Below, one piece after another: positions 11,450 to 22,684 of a DNA stretch of 64,000 nucleotides (the first letter of the stretch is position 1; every line of letters begins with the position of its first letter). The notes below the pieces were generated by a model. That model did not search any database. It was not told the origin of the DNA and saw nothing but the letters and a program-made list of their open reading frames with translations. The translations under genes and the position numbers were made by a program. The stretch spans positions 31,094,371 to 31,158,370 of the forward strand of contig JAAALK010000285.1 in assembly GCA_019279435.1 (NCBI GenBank). Reading direction: 5' to 3'. Source of the stretch: Zizania palustris (Eukaryota > Streptophyta > Magnoliopsida > Poales > Poaceae).

Positions 11450-11700
11450 GTGGTATCAGAGCCTACGTGCATAGTGTTCGATCTGGATCCCTCATGTATG
11501 GAGATACATGGTGGAAAAAAGATTAGATCTGTTTCTGTCCGCGGCAGATCGAAAGTTCCGATGATGGATCGGAAGTTCTGATAGTTATCAGATGTTTCAA
11601 TATCGAATAATGATTCAATATAGAAGGAAATTGTTGTGATGCGGGATTCCGATATTGATCGGAATTTCCGACAGATTGAAAGTTCTGACCGACGCGATTT
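10700..11700. repeat. Dispersed TCGGAAGTTCCGA near-palindromes
   Basis: About a dozen exact or degenerate copies. Eight lie between about 10700 and 10940 in the LTR and four between about 11550 and 11700 in the leader. They often occur as pairs about 20 bp apart (for example 10729 and 10748, 10806 and 10825). Each is symmetrical around a single central base. Confidence 0.75.
11451..11462 (+). other. Primer binding site of element F
   Basis: TGGTATCAGAGC one base after the LTR. This is the standard plant Copia site complementary to initiator tRNA-Met. Confidence 0.9.
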
Positions 11701-12609
11701 TGAAAAACTGAGCTTGTTGACCTGGATTTTTCAGATCCAGAATCCAGTCATTTGTAGATTACTTGCCTAACTTTGTTTTGCAGAGAATGTCGTGACTGGC
11801 ATGGCCTTGGATAAATGTGATGTATGAGATGCATGCAATGAATGTAAATTAAATATGGCATGTGTGTCATGGTTATTTATAGCCCAAGGCTGATGTAAAA
11901 TTCATTACGGTTTGCATGTCGTTTCCACGGTGCTTCAGCCCATGTAATTAGTATAGCCTATGCGAGATGGACTAGTACTCTTCATGGAGGCCGGGAGCAT
12001 GCACTCAATGATGGGAGCCATGGAGATGGAGATCGCCATGTGAAGAAGGCCATGCTATGTCAGTTAATATGATTACCTGTGATGCTTTCTTATGTTCCTG
12101 TTATTTTATTCTTGCATGTTTCGTGTGCGCTAGGGACATTACGATGCTAGAGTAGTTTTCCCTCAGAAAATTAAGTGTTGATGCTCTTCCCAATAGCTTC
12201 ACCCACCAAGGTTCGTGCTCATCGATAGTGAGTCTGCCAACGCAGGGTGCTATCTTTTATCTCGACCAGTTGGGGTGGAAGTCGGACTTCTGCATGCATA
12301 GTGTTGGTTCACTTGACGAGGCTATCAAAACGGTTTTGGGCCTTGGAGCATAGGAGTTGGGGTCAAGCATTGGATGCTTCTCAAATGACAAGAGTCACAT
12401 ACAATGTAATTAGCAAGGAGTTGCTTACCAATGTTAACTAACATCTAGCAGTGATGCCAAAGCTCACAAGGAGATAGCGTGACCATGAATCTTGCGCCAC
12501 TATTAGTCATGAGAGGGAAAGTGACTGGTTTAGATAGTGGAACATCTTTTATTGGATAGAAGATAAACATTGCATAGTGCTGAACCTTGCATTTAATCTT
12601 TTGTAGATC
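11463..12609 (+). other. Untranslated leader of element F
   Basis: About 1.1 kb between PBS and gag ATG. I see no convincing gene here, only the near-palindromes at 11550-11700 and AT-rich sequence. Confidence 0.6.
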
Positions 12610-13253
12610 ATGGCAGCACCTAATACTCTTAAGACCACTCCAGTTTTTAATTTGCGATCTATTCTTGAACGAGATAAATTGTCTGGAACAAATTTTATGG
12701 ACTGGTACAAAAACTTGAGGATTGTTCTCAAGCAAGAGAAAAAGGATTATGTTCTAGAGCAATCTCACCCTGATGAACCAGGAGAGGATGCTTCTACAAC
12801 ATATAAGTGTGCTTATGAGAAGCATGCTAGTGATTCCGTGGATGTTAGCTGTCTAATGCTTGCCTGGATGTCCTCTCAGTTTCAGAAATAGTATGAGGAA
12901 TGGGATCCTTACAATATGACCGTAGGGCTTAAGGGCATGTTTCAGGAGCAAGCAAGGGCAGAAAGATACATTGTGTCTAAATGCTTGTTTAGTAGTAGGC
13001 TGGCTGAAGGGAGCCCAGTGAGCCCTCACGTGATTAAGATGATTGGTTGCGTGGAGACTCTAGAGAGAATGGGCACTCCACTGGATCCATACCTCGCTAT
13101 TGATGTTATTCTCCGGTCGCTCCCACTGAGCTTTGAGCCGTTCATCATGAACTACAACATGGTTGGATTGGAGAAGACTCTAGCTGAGTTGCATGGGATG
13201 CTAAAAGCTGCCGAGGAGAGTATCAGGAACACTCTGAACCATGTGATGGTTGT
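12610..13253 (+). pseudogene. gag: Copia F gag, N-terminal part
   Basis: Starts at ATG 12610 and encodes a UBN2-type Copia capsid. An LSGTNFMDWYKNLR motif lies near the N-terminus and a helical region extends to LAELHGMLKAAEESI. One CAG-to-TAG change at 12889-12891 interrupts it; the frame continues identically after it. The frame is then cut at 13253 by the solo LTR. It resumes in phase at 25277 once the GTTGT duplication is removed. It would package the F RNA in cytoplasmic particles, but is dead here. Confidence 0.85.
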
Positions 13254-13850
13254 TGTAGCGCCCGGATTTAATAAAACCTAGAATTTATTGAAATCCATAG
13301 AAAATCAATAATCACAAGATGTTCATCACACGATGACGCACATACGTCAAACATTTGTGGCTCGTAGACGACATTATTAAACAAAGGTTAAAATAAAAGA
13401 AACTATGAAAACAATAAACTCGATGAACATATTCTCCAGGGTCGCTTCCTTGACTAGGTCGCTACTCCAGACCATCCTCATCGTAGTACGCCTATGAAGT
13501 GGTTTTTCTAATGGGTGAGTACAAACGTACTCAACAAGCCACCGAGAAAATGCAATAATAATGCAAGGTAATAACAAAGGGAGGTAATGGTTTAAAGTGT
13601 GGAAAAGTACATTTTTATCTTGCAACCTTTAATGTGAGTCAGGTTTATTCATACAAAATATGTAAATCATGGATGATGCAACATCTTCTAACTTGAGGAG
13701 TATAGTCAGCCCTCCTCGCTCAATAGTCCTTACATGCCCAAACAATCATGCAACATTTCTCAAACATAAACTAACTGTGGGATGTCACTCCACTCGCCCT
13801 TGACCATGGGCTCGACTTTTTGAAAATATTTAACTCTTGATCATAGGTGT

Positions 13851-14323
13851 TGTTGGCGTAAAAGATTACGCTAATAGGTTTCTGTGAAAAAGAAACTAAC
13901 AAACGAAGTGTTTGTGAAGCAAACTGTTCTAAGCCTCCGAGAGGATAATAACTTAGAATAGTTCGAATGTGTGTATTGAATAACTTGTATTCGGTCCATA
14001 TTACAGGGTGAAATGGGGGGTATTTATAGGCCCAAACATTAAGGAAAAGACCTATTTACCCCTCTATTACAACCGACATAGTGGAAACTATTCGGTTCCC
14101 TTAATAGGGCTAAAATGGTAAAAGACTAATCTAATGAGAAAGAAGATAAGTCTTCCATCTTAGCTGGCAGAAAAGATCTTGAAGGGCCTTAGTTCGAAGA
14201 TGTACTTTGAACCAATGCCTACTTCGTACTTCGAATTGGGTTCCGAGTATCTTCGAAGATGACCGTCTGGGAACCTTCGAAGCCGCTGTCTGCCTTCATG
14301 TTGCTTCGGCAATAACCCCGAAG
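13851..14323 (-). repeat. Left LTR of element D, truncated
   Basis: Minus-orientation copy of the LTR at 22192-22684. About 18 bp of its U3 start are missing. It is joined directly to reversed integrase sequence at about 14315-14324, with a 2-4 bp overlap (GA/GAAG). It is about 99 percent identical to the right LTR. Confidence 0.88.
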
Positions 14324-16949
14324 ATGAAGTCTTGTTTCTTCTGACAAATCTAACGAAGCTTGTCTTTCTTCTTCAATGTCCGGTTCGGTGCTGCGAAATG
14401 ATCCCCCTTTGAGCTCTGTTGGAGTCATAGCTTCATCTCCGAATAGTAGTCTGAACGGAGTAAAACCTGTGGACCTTGTTTGCGTAGTCCGAATGGACCA
14501 CAGAATCTTCAGAAGCTCTTCGGTCCACAATCCCTTTGCTAATCCTACTATTCTTCGATTTAACCCTGATAAAATATTTCCATTGGCTCGCTCTACGGCT
14601 CCATTCGACTGAGGATGCCTCACTGCAGCAAAGCATAGTTGAATGCCTAGGTCTTCGCAAAACTTCCTGAAGGGTTCTGCGTCGAACTGTGTTCCATTAT
14701 CGACTGTGAGGTATCTAGGCACTCCGAACCGGCAAATAATGTTCTTCCAGAAGAATTTCTGTACATTGTTCGAAGTGATAGCTGTTAAGGGTTCTGCTTC
14801 CACCCACTTAGAAAAATATTCAATAGCTACTACTGCGAACTTCAGATTTCCCTTTGCTAACGGAAAGGGACCAATTAAATCCATACCCCATCTGGCCATA
14901 GGCCATACTGGAGCAATGACTTGAAGAGCTGTTGGTGGGCGATGACTCCGTCGACCCATCCACTGGCAACCTTGACAAGTGCGGACCAAGCTCTCCGCAT
15001 CAGCTGTTATTGTGGGCCAATAAAGCCCCTGGCGAAGTGTTTTTCCTGCCAGAGCTCTAGGGGCTAAATGGCTTCCACAAAGGCCTTCGTGAATTTCTCG
15101 AAGAATTTCTTGGCCTTCGTCTTGAGATATACATCGGAGTAGAGGGGAACATACTCCGGCCTTGTATAATATACCGTTGATTAACTGATAGTTTCTGGCT
15201 CTGAGCTTTAATCTTGACAACTGGGGCTCTTCGGGCAAATTTGTTCCTCCTTGCAAGAGTTCCATGATCGAATCTTTCCAATCTGCACTAGGAATGCAAA
15301 GAATCTCCGCAGAGGCAATTTGTGGCACCGAAGGTATATTAAGCTCCTCATAGAAAGCTTCTTCAGGCACATCCACAGCTCCGGCTGCAGCCTTCGCTAA
15401 AATGTCCGCTTGCACGTTTTCCGCTCTTGGTATACTCCGAATGGAAATACCCTTGAAGTATGCTTCGATTTTGCGGATTTCTTCTAAGTACTTTGCAAGC
15501 TGTGGATGCCGAACTTGAAAACTTTTGTCTACGTGCCCTGCTACTATCTGAGAATCTGTCTTTATAATTATTCTTGTAGCCCCTAGAGCACGTGCTTTTC
15601 GAAGTCCTAATAAAATCCCTTCGTACTCCGCTATATTATTGGTAGACTTAAAGATGAGTCTTGCGGAGTACATTGCTCTTTGCCCTGACGGTGAAATCAA
15701 CACTGCCCCAATACCTGCTCCGGATGCTTGGAAAGCCCCATCGGAGTAAACAGTCCAAACTCCGTCACTTGATTTCTCCGGAGTCAAATTTGCAGGTGGA
15801 GTCCACTCTGCTACGAAGTCTGCTAGGACTTGGGATTTGATAGCTGTCCTTGCCAAGAAAGATATGCCGAAGGGTGCTAGCTCGACTGCCCACTTTCCAA
15901 TCCTTCCAATGGAATCTTTGCTTCAGAGCATATCTCCTAAGGGATACGAAGTTGGTACAATTACATTATGAGCTAAAAAATAATGTCTTAGCTTCCTCGA
16001 AGCCATTATCAGAGCATAAACGAACTTCTCGAGTTCAGAGTATCTTGTCTTCGCTCCTGATAATGCTTCAGATACAAAATAAACAGGATTTTGGACCAAC
16101 TTCCCATTGGAATCCACTTCTCTGACAAGGACTGCGCTAACAGCTGAACCTGTAGCTGCAAGGTACAGGAGTAGGGTTTCGTCCGCAGTAGGCACCGTGA
16201 GTGTAGCAAGATTACGGAGATAATCTTTAATATCTTCGAAGCTTCTCTGACACTCCGGTGTCCATGCAAAATCTTCGGACCCTTTCAAAGCTTTGAATAT
16301 CGGCAAGCTCCTCTCCGCAGACCTTGATAAAAACCTGCTAAGTGCGGCCAAACGCCCAGTCAGCTTTTGCACTTGCTTTAAATTCTCCGGAGGAGCCATC
16401 TTCTGCAACGCAGTTATTTGAGTAGGGCTAGCTTCAATTCCCCTGCTTGAAACTAAATACCCTAACAATTTTCCAGCCTTAGCGCCGAATATACATTTTT
16501 CGGGGTTAAGATGGATCCCACATGCCCGAAGGCTATTGAATGTTTCTGCTAAGTCTAGGCTATGTTGGTGCTTTAAAGCACTCTTTATTACAATATCATC
16601 CATATAGGCCTCCACATTGCGACCTAGTTGATGACCTAGAGCCTTAGCAACTAATCTCGAAAAAGTAGCCCCGGCGTTTCTTAGGCCGAAGGGCATTCTT
16701 ACATAGCAGAAGACTCCCGAAGGAGTTACGAAGCTTGTCTTGATTTCATCTTCGCGCTTCAACCATATTTGATGATAGCCAGAATACGCGTCGAGGAAGC
16801 TTAGTAACTCTGAACCTGCGGTGGAGTCAACCAGTTGATCAATTCGGGGCATGGGGTAGGGGTCACATGGGCATGCTTTATTCAAAGATGTGAAATCAAT
16901 GCACATGCGCCACTTTCCGGAAGACTTCTTTCTGACGAAGACTGGGTAT
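14324..16949 (-). pseudogene. pol: Element D left-arm pol: RT, dual RNase H, integrase core
   Basis: The minus-strand frame runs from FVRKKSSGKWRMC at about 16949 through YMDD reverse transcriptase, RNase H, the second RNase H (SDGAFQASGAG) and the integrase core to EETRL. A CGA-to-TGA stop at 15922-15920 splits it. After EETRL the frame enters the LTR and continues about 40 residues, giving an artificial integrase-LTR fusion ending at 14219. The upstream RT residues, protease and gag are absent. Apart from the one stop the frame is well preserved, which suggests a fairly recent insertion. Confidence 0.88.
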
Positions 16950-16952
16950 GAC
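16946..16952. other. Head-to-head breakpoint in element D
   Basis: Reversed RT sequence (GACGAAGACTGGG) passes into plus-strand integrase sequence (GACCCGAAGGTT), with a short TGG overlap between the two parents. Confidence 0.8.
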
Positions 16953-17156
16953 CCGAAGGTTAAGCTCAATGAGTTAAGGCCGGGTCATCTTGTTCTACGA
17001 AGCATTATAGCACCAGGGAAGTTAGGCAATAAATGGGAAGGTCCATATCTAATTGTCCACTCAGGGCGCCCTGGTTCATTTAAATTAGCTAATTTAGAAG
17101 GTGAAGAGTTAGCACATGCTTGGCATGCGGAGCACCTAAAGCGATACTTCGCATAA
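16951..17156 (+). pseudogene. pol: Element D right-arm integrase C-terminus
   Basis: Encodes the last ~68 residues of integrase (DPKVKLNELRPG to HLKRYFA) with a normal stop at 17154-17156, as in A and J. It lacks the rest of pol, which is in the opposite orientation to its left. A poly(A)-type AATAAA follows at 17195-17200. Confidence 0.85.
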
Positions 17157-17344
17157 GGGCTCCTTGTAATTCGCTTGTAATCATCCTCTAAATTAATAAA
17201 GCATATGACCCTGATAGTTGCCTTCCCCTCATAGACTTCCAGCTTCCGAGTGGACGCACTGGAACCGCGAGGTCGACCGAGAGGGAAGTGTCATTAAGCT
17301 GGGTTGTATTTTCGGACTTCGAACCCATAAAGTTCGAAGCCTCC

Positions 17345-17720
17345 GACGTGGGGGCTGACATAATCCGGAGCCCAGGCCACCGGCTTGTAGGCATCCGTAA
17401 AAGAGCCCAAAACCACACCCTACGGAGTCCAAGCCATTGGCTGGTAGACTTCCGTAAAAAGAGCCGAAGGTGGCCAAAACCTATGGAGTCCAAGCTGCAG
17501 CTTGTAGACTTCCGTAAAAAGAGCCGAAGGTGGCCAAAATCTGCGAAGTCCAAGCCATTGGCTGGTAGATTTCTGCAAAAAAGAGCCGAAGGTGGCCAAA
17601 TTATACGGAGTCCAAGCCATTGGCTGGTAGACATCCGTAAAAAGAGTCCAAAGAGACCATTGCAAACTCCGAACCATTGGTTCGTCAGAGATCGCAAAAA
17701 TAAGGCGAAGGAGGCTAAAG
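17345..17720 (+). repeat. Tandem repeats between pol and the antisense gene (D)
   Basis: About five to six imperfect units of about 57-62 bp with the core CGGAGTCCAAGCCATTGGCT, same family as in A and J. From 17721 to 18086 the spacer is AT-rich with no gene. Confidence 0.82.
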
Positions 17721-18086
17721 CAAAACAACATTTGAACCATGAGCTTCGAATGCCTGTTAACATAGTCCAAAGTGACAAATTTTTTAAGACATTAAAGTGT
17801 CCTGAAAGTTATCTCAAGTGATTTCTTTCATAAAACAAAGGTACTAAGCTACCATTCTTCCGACTACAAAAAGTCGAAGACATTTCATAAGATTTTTAAA
17901 AAAAGTTTTTTAAATGACAGAGGGGCTCCGAACCCCCAAAAAAAATTGTACTCCGAAGTTTTTTCTTTGCGCATAACCATCTTTGAATACATTTCGAAGT
18001 TGCCTATCCACAAAGAGGGGCTAGTAAATATGGAGACAATTTTAAATCGGCATTCATTATTGAAATAAATGTGTTTACAGATTACA

Positions 18087-21000
18087 CTATGAAAAATTGG
18101 TATCTATACCAAGAAGGAATCGGAGACCTCTTCGGTCCCGAGAGCTAGGGGTGGAACGACTAGTTCCAACATCGGAAGTTCTAAGAACTTTACGTTTAAC
18201 TCTTTTCCTCCCCCTCGAAGCTCTAAAATCCTTCTGCTCTTGTTGAAGCTCGGCCCAAGTTCGAAGCCGTTCGGGGCTTCTTTCCCAGCTTCTAAGATCT
18301 TCAGATCTTTTATTTCGAGCTTCACCTTCGTCTTCAGACCAAATAGTGTCTTCAGAAGACGAGGTGTTTGCGTCAACCTCTTTCTCTTCCTCTTTAATAT
18401 AAGACAACACGTCTTTGATTACTTCGGGCGCAATTACGCCGGAGTCATCTCGAGGAATAAGAAATCGAGGACGCTTATAACTCTTTAGAAGTTCGAAGGT
18501 GTTCCATAATGAGCGAAGTTCATCATTAAGCTCTAACACTTCGATGTCTTCCATAAGAGGCAAAGCCTAAAAATATGACAAACAAGATTTTCATTGATAA
18601 ATGTTTACAAGCATGAGCTTTACATAGTCAAAAAATCCTAAATAATTCCTAAACCTGCGGGTTCGGAGGAGGCTGACTGCTCGAAGCTTGGCTCCAAACT
18701 TGCTTCTGGCGTTGGCCTTCATCGATCCAAGCCTTGATCGCAGAACGACCTTCGGCTCTCCATGAGGTTTGAAAGGCTCGCCAGGCGGCAGTCACGCCTT
18801 CGGAAGGATTCAAAAGCCGCTCGTCGTCGAAGGTAATGGAGCCCTCTGCGCTCGGAGTGATTGTTCGGCCCAAATCCTCGTAGTAACGAAGTAGTCCGAG
18901 GGCAGACACTTGTCCGGAGAGTTCTCCATAACGAATGCCTGCCGTCTTCATTTGCTTTGCTGCTCCTTGGATCCTTTTTAGCCGGCGCAGCAGAGTCACG
19001 TTGTCATCCGAAGGAAGTGATCCAGTAGTACCGAAGTACTCTAGAACACCTAGCATCTGTTCGATGACCTCCGTAGCTACCTTCTCCGACTTGAGCTTTT
19101 CTTCAGTTAGTGCATCCTTGCTCGAAGTCGTTTCTGCCAAAACTCCAGAAATCCTAGCATTCTCCGTAGTTAAAATATTCTTCTGGTTTAGGAGTTGGCT
19201 AGCTTCCTCTTGGAGCCTAACAAGTTCGGACCCAGCACTAACATGCTCCAACCGCACCTTTTCAATTTCAGCCCGAAGCACGATTCTTTCTGCTTCGAGC
19301 TCCTTATTAGCAGCCTCCAAGCCCTGTCTGGCCCTACGCTCCGTTGAAATCACATTATCCATTTGAAGTACTCTAGCTTCGGAGAAAGATAAGTTGCGTT
19401 TAAGAGCTTCATTTTCTTCCCGAAGCTGAGCAATTTCATTCTCGCTTGATAAAGTTGCAGCGCAGGCCAAGACTGCTTGCTGAGAAAAGAAAAAACTAAA
19501 GTAAGAAATTATTCATGTATAATTTGCTACTAGTTCGAAGATGTACTCCAAACCCAATATAATTCGCTAAAGATATTGGCTTGAAGGTGTTCCGTACCTG
19601 GTAGGCCGCTCGTTCCAGGGCAACGTTAAGCTCCGAACTCTTCGCCCTGCTTAATTTTGCTACCAGCTCTGTCTCCCCGACTTTGCGACTCACTCGACCT
19701 AAAGGTTTGAGCAGAGTCCGAAGCCCAGTTGGCTCCAAAAAAGGAGTCAAAAGAGGGAGCATTGCCGAAGCCCTTTGGTCATCCCTGCTTGACGAAGGTC
19801 CGGAGCGTTCTCCTGAGGTCCTTGGAACTTCGGAAGATGGCCCCCCTCAGTTGATTCACTTTCATCTGTTGACTCAGACGAAGTTGATCCTTGAGTAGGG
19901 AGAGGCTCTATGTGTCTTTTACCCCTTCCAAGCCCCTGTTGAGTGACCTCCGGGTGCGGTTCCGAAGTTGTCGAAGGCCTTTGAATTGTGTCTTCGTGTT
20001 GTACTTCTTCCGAAGGGGGCTCTGCAAAAGCAAAGGTATTATACATTGTATAATTTAACAGAAAATAATAAAAGAATTATGCGAAGTTTACCTTCGACAT
20101 TCTGGGGGAGGTCGAGCACTGGACTGCTCGGAGGATCAAAGGTGAAGTCATCATCTGAATCCACAGTTAAAACTTCAGCTGCCGGAGTATCTCCGTGAGC
20201 AATCCTCCCCTCATCCACAACTGAAGTTGTAGGAACTTCAACTTCATCTTCGCCCATAGGGGCTTCGATTTGCTCCTCTTGAGTATCCGGAGCTCTTACT
20301 TCTTCAATGTTAGCTTGAAGCTCCGGCATACCTGCAGTATCTTCAATGTGAATATTTTGTTGAGCTGCATCTTCATCAATCAATATCACTAATAATATAC
20401 CTTCATCTTCTTTAGAACCGGAGATTGAGGTTCTTGAGCTCGAAGGCGCAGGGTCTGAAGGTGCGATATTTTTTGGCTTTCGAGCCACCTTCTTCACCGG
20501 AGTCCTTGCGGAGCTCGAAGCTCCGGTTTCAGCTGTCCTCTTCTTGGGTCCTTTCTCCGAAGGCACCCAGTCCATCGGAGGGGGCGGAGTCAACTCCAAC
20601 ATTCCCCATACTCTGTTAAACCTCTCCCAACTCCCGACTAATTTAACTCTCCATTCTTTTTCAGTCGGAGTTGGGGCACCCAAAATCTTCTCCGAAGCCC
20701 TTATAATTTGCTCTAAAGTAATAGGGGCTGAAGAAGCTAAAAAATAAATCAAATTAGTCTTTCTTCGAAGTAAATAAGTATAATGCATGTTGGTTTCGAA
20801 GTTACCTGCAGGGCTCGAAGTCAAGTTAATCTTGCGGAGACCGCCTTCCGAATCATCTTCGAAGATGACAGGCCAGTTGGCCATCAACGGAGGAATTTGC
20901 AGTCCGATGAATTCTTCAGCTAAGTCCCGCATGCTTAACCTTCGACTAATCTTTTGAAGCAGGTTAAGGCGAGCTTCGAGCTGGCCTTCGTTGGGCTGCA

Positions 21001-21739
21001 CTAAGGCTTCTTTCCGGAATTGAATTTCTTTAAGGGGCCCAGCCAGAGGACTGCTTGCTCCAACTTCGGCATAGAACCATCTCAGAACCCAATCAGTGTA
21101 CCATCTAGCATTGATGGCCTTGGCAAGAAACTGAAGGGCATATTCATCCCGAAGCCTAAAGTTGATAGAGCCGAAGGATATCACCACTTTCTCACCTCTG
21201 GAGCCTACGAAGGTCTTTGGCTGGCAAGTTGCTCTATAAAGTGCAGCGAAGATTTCTGCCCTCCCCTCACAACCTTCGGCTCTCAGTGCCCATTCGAAGA
21301 TAGCTAATCTAGCTACTGCATTCGGAGATAATTGGGGGAGGGTTACATGGAACAGATCAAGTACCTCTGCCAGGAAATCCACTGCAGGGAGGCCCAAGCC
21401 AGCTTCGAATACCACTACTTCTCCTGGTCTTGGCGATGGAATCGATTCTTTGCCCGGCTTCCGGATCATAACTCCATTACTAATTTTTCCCCCTGCTGTG
21501 ATTGCCAAAGACTCCCTCTTGCAGGTAGAAGGCCCCAACTCAAAAGATTGATCCAAATACTTTGTTCATGGCGGGCACAGACCTTGATCATCGGTGATTT
21601 GGGGATTTTTCCCCCCTGCCGCCATGGATGTTACCGCCGGCATCGGAGGTGCCGCCGCCAACGCTGCCGCCGCTGCTGCTGCGGTCGCCTGCTGCCGGGC
21701 CAAGGCCGATGGAGGTGCACATCCCTTAGTCTTCACCAT
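18087..21739 (-). pseudogene. Antisense five-exon gene of element D
   Basis: Exon 1 21739-20806, exon 2 20736-20092, exon 3 20021-19598, exon 4 19479-18655, exon 5 18566-18087. Introns are 69, 70, 118 and 88 bp, all GT-AG. Phases match A. The N-terminal gypsy-type transposon-like block, Lys/Pro-rich middle, coiled coil and acidic C-terminus are as in A. Two lesions stand out: a TGA at 21567-21565, and a one-base deletion near 19837 in exon 3 that shifts the frame. The deletion is shared with J. A 12-bp in-frame deletion shortens the FEAFFEAG motif. The 69-bp intron 1 is a multiple of three without stops, so an unspliced reading also stays open. Confidence 0.76.
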
Positions 21740-21855
21740 CGTGACCGCCGGATTGCTTTGAGGGAATGGAGGCTAGGGCTCAAGAACTTGAAGGGCTAAA
21801 AAGTTTTTGATTGCGAGAATGCGGTGAAAAGGTAACCGGGTAACTTCTAGGCCTT

Positions 21856-21864
21856 CTATTTATA
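21856..21864 (-). promoter_or_regulatory. TATA box for the antisense gene (D)
   Basis: TATAAATAG on the minus strand, 117 bp upstream of the ATG at 21739. The stretch 21865-22191 is non-coding and ends in the polypurine tract GAGGGGCTAC. Confidence 0.62.
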
Positions 21865-22191
21865 GCCTAGATTTTACTTTTTTACCGTTAATTCGTGTCG
21901 TTTCTCATTCCTGCCGTTACTTTTTCCCGAGATTAATGCTTACTACCGTTTCTGTTGGAAACATAAACTTAACGGCTATTTTCTCTAAGTCTAAAAGACT
22001 TTCGAACTTCTTGAGTCGGTTTTAAGATAGTTCGAAAAGTAATTATCTTAAGACTGATTCGAAGTTCATATCTTCATGCATTTCGGAGATAAAATAAAAA
22101 CCAATAACCCCTATGTTTGGTTATCTTTTCCTTCCGTATACTGCTCTCCTAACGTTACAGGTCAAACGGAGAAGCGTATTCGAGGGGCTAC

Positions 22192-22684
22192 TGTTGGGGG
22201 AAAATATCTCATCTTCGGGGTTATTGCCGAAGCAACATGAAGGCAGACAGCGGCTTCGAAGGTTCCCAGACGGTCATCTTCGAAGATACTCGGAACCTAG
22301 TTCGAAGTACGAAGTAGGCATTGGTTCAAAGTACATCTTCGAACTAAGGCCCTTCAAGATCTTTTCTGCCAGCTAAGATGGAAGACTTATCTTCTTTCTC
22401 ATTAGATTAGTCTTTTACCATTTTAGCCCTATTAAGGGAACCGAATAGTTTCCACTATGTCGGTTGTAATAGAGGGGTAAATAGGTCTTTTCCTTAATGT
22501 TTGGGCCTATAAATACCCCCATTTCACCCTGTAATATGGACCGAATACATGTTATTCAATACACACATTCGAACTATTCTAAGTTATTATCCTCTCGGAG
22601 GCTTAGAACAGTTTGCTTCACAAACACTTCGTTTGTTAGTTTCTTTTTCACAGAAACCTGTTAGCGTAATCTTTTACGCCAACA
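22192..22684 (+). repeat. Right LTR of element D
   Basis: TGTTGGGGGAAAATATCTC to TTTTACGCCAACA, 493 bp, complete, next to the polypurine tract. Confidence 0.93.

Larger units (their letters stand above)
13851..22684. mobile_element. Inside-out Tat element D with U5 ends at both termini
   Basis: The insert begins TGTTGGCGTAAAAG and ends CTTTTACGCCAACA, so both outer ends are the 3' (U5) end of the same LTR in opposite orientation. GGTGT flanks it at 13846-13850 and 22685-22689. The left arm (minus) runs RT to integrase and then a truncated LTR. The right arm (plus) runs integrase C-terminus, tandem repeats, antisense gene and full LTR. The arms meet head-to-head near 16946-16952. Both LTRs share variants absent from J (GCAACATGAAGG, TATGGACC), so they come from one source element. 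Gag, protease and any 5' end are missing. Confidence 0.88.
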
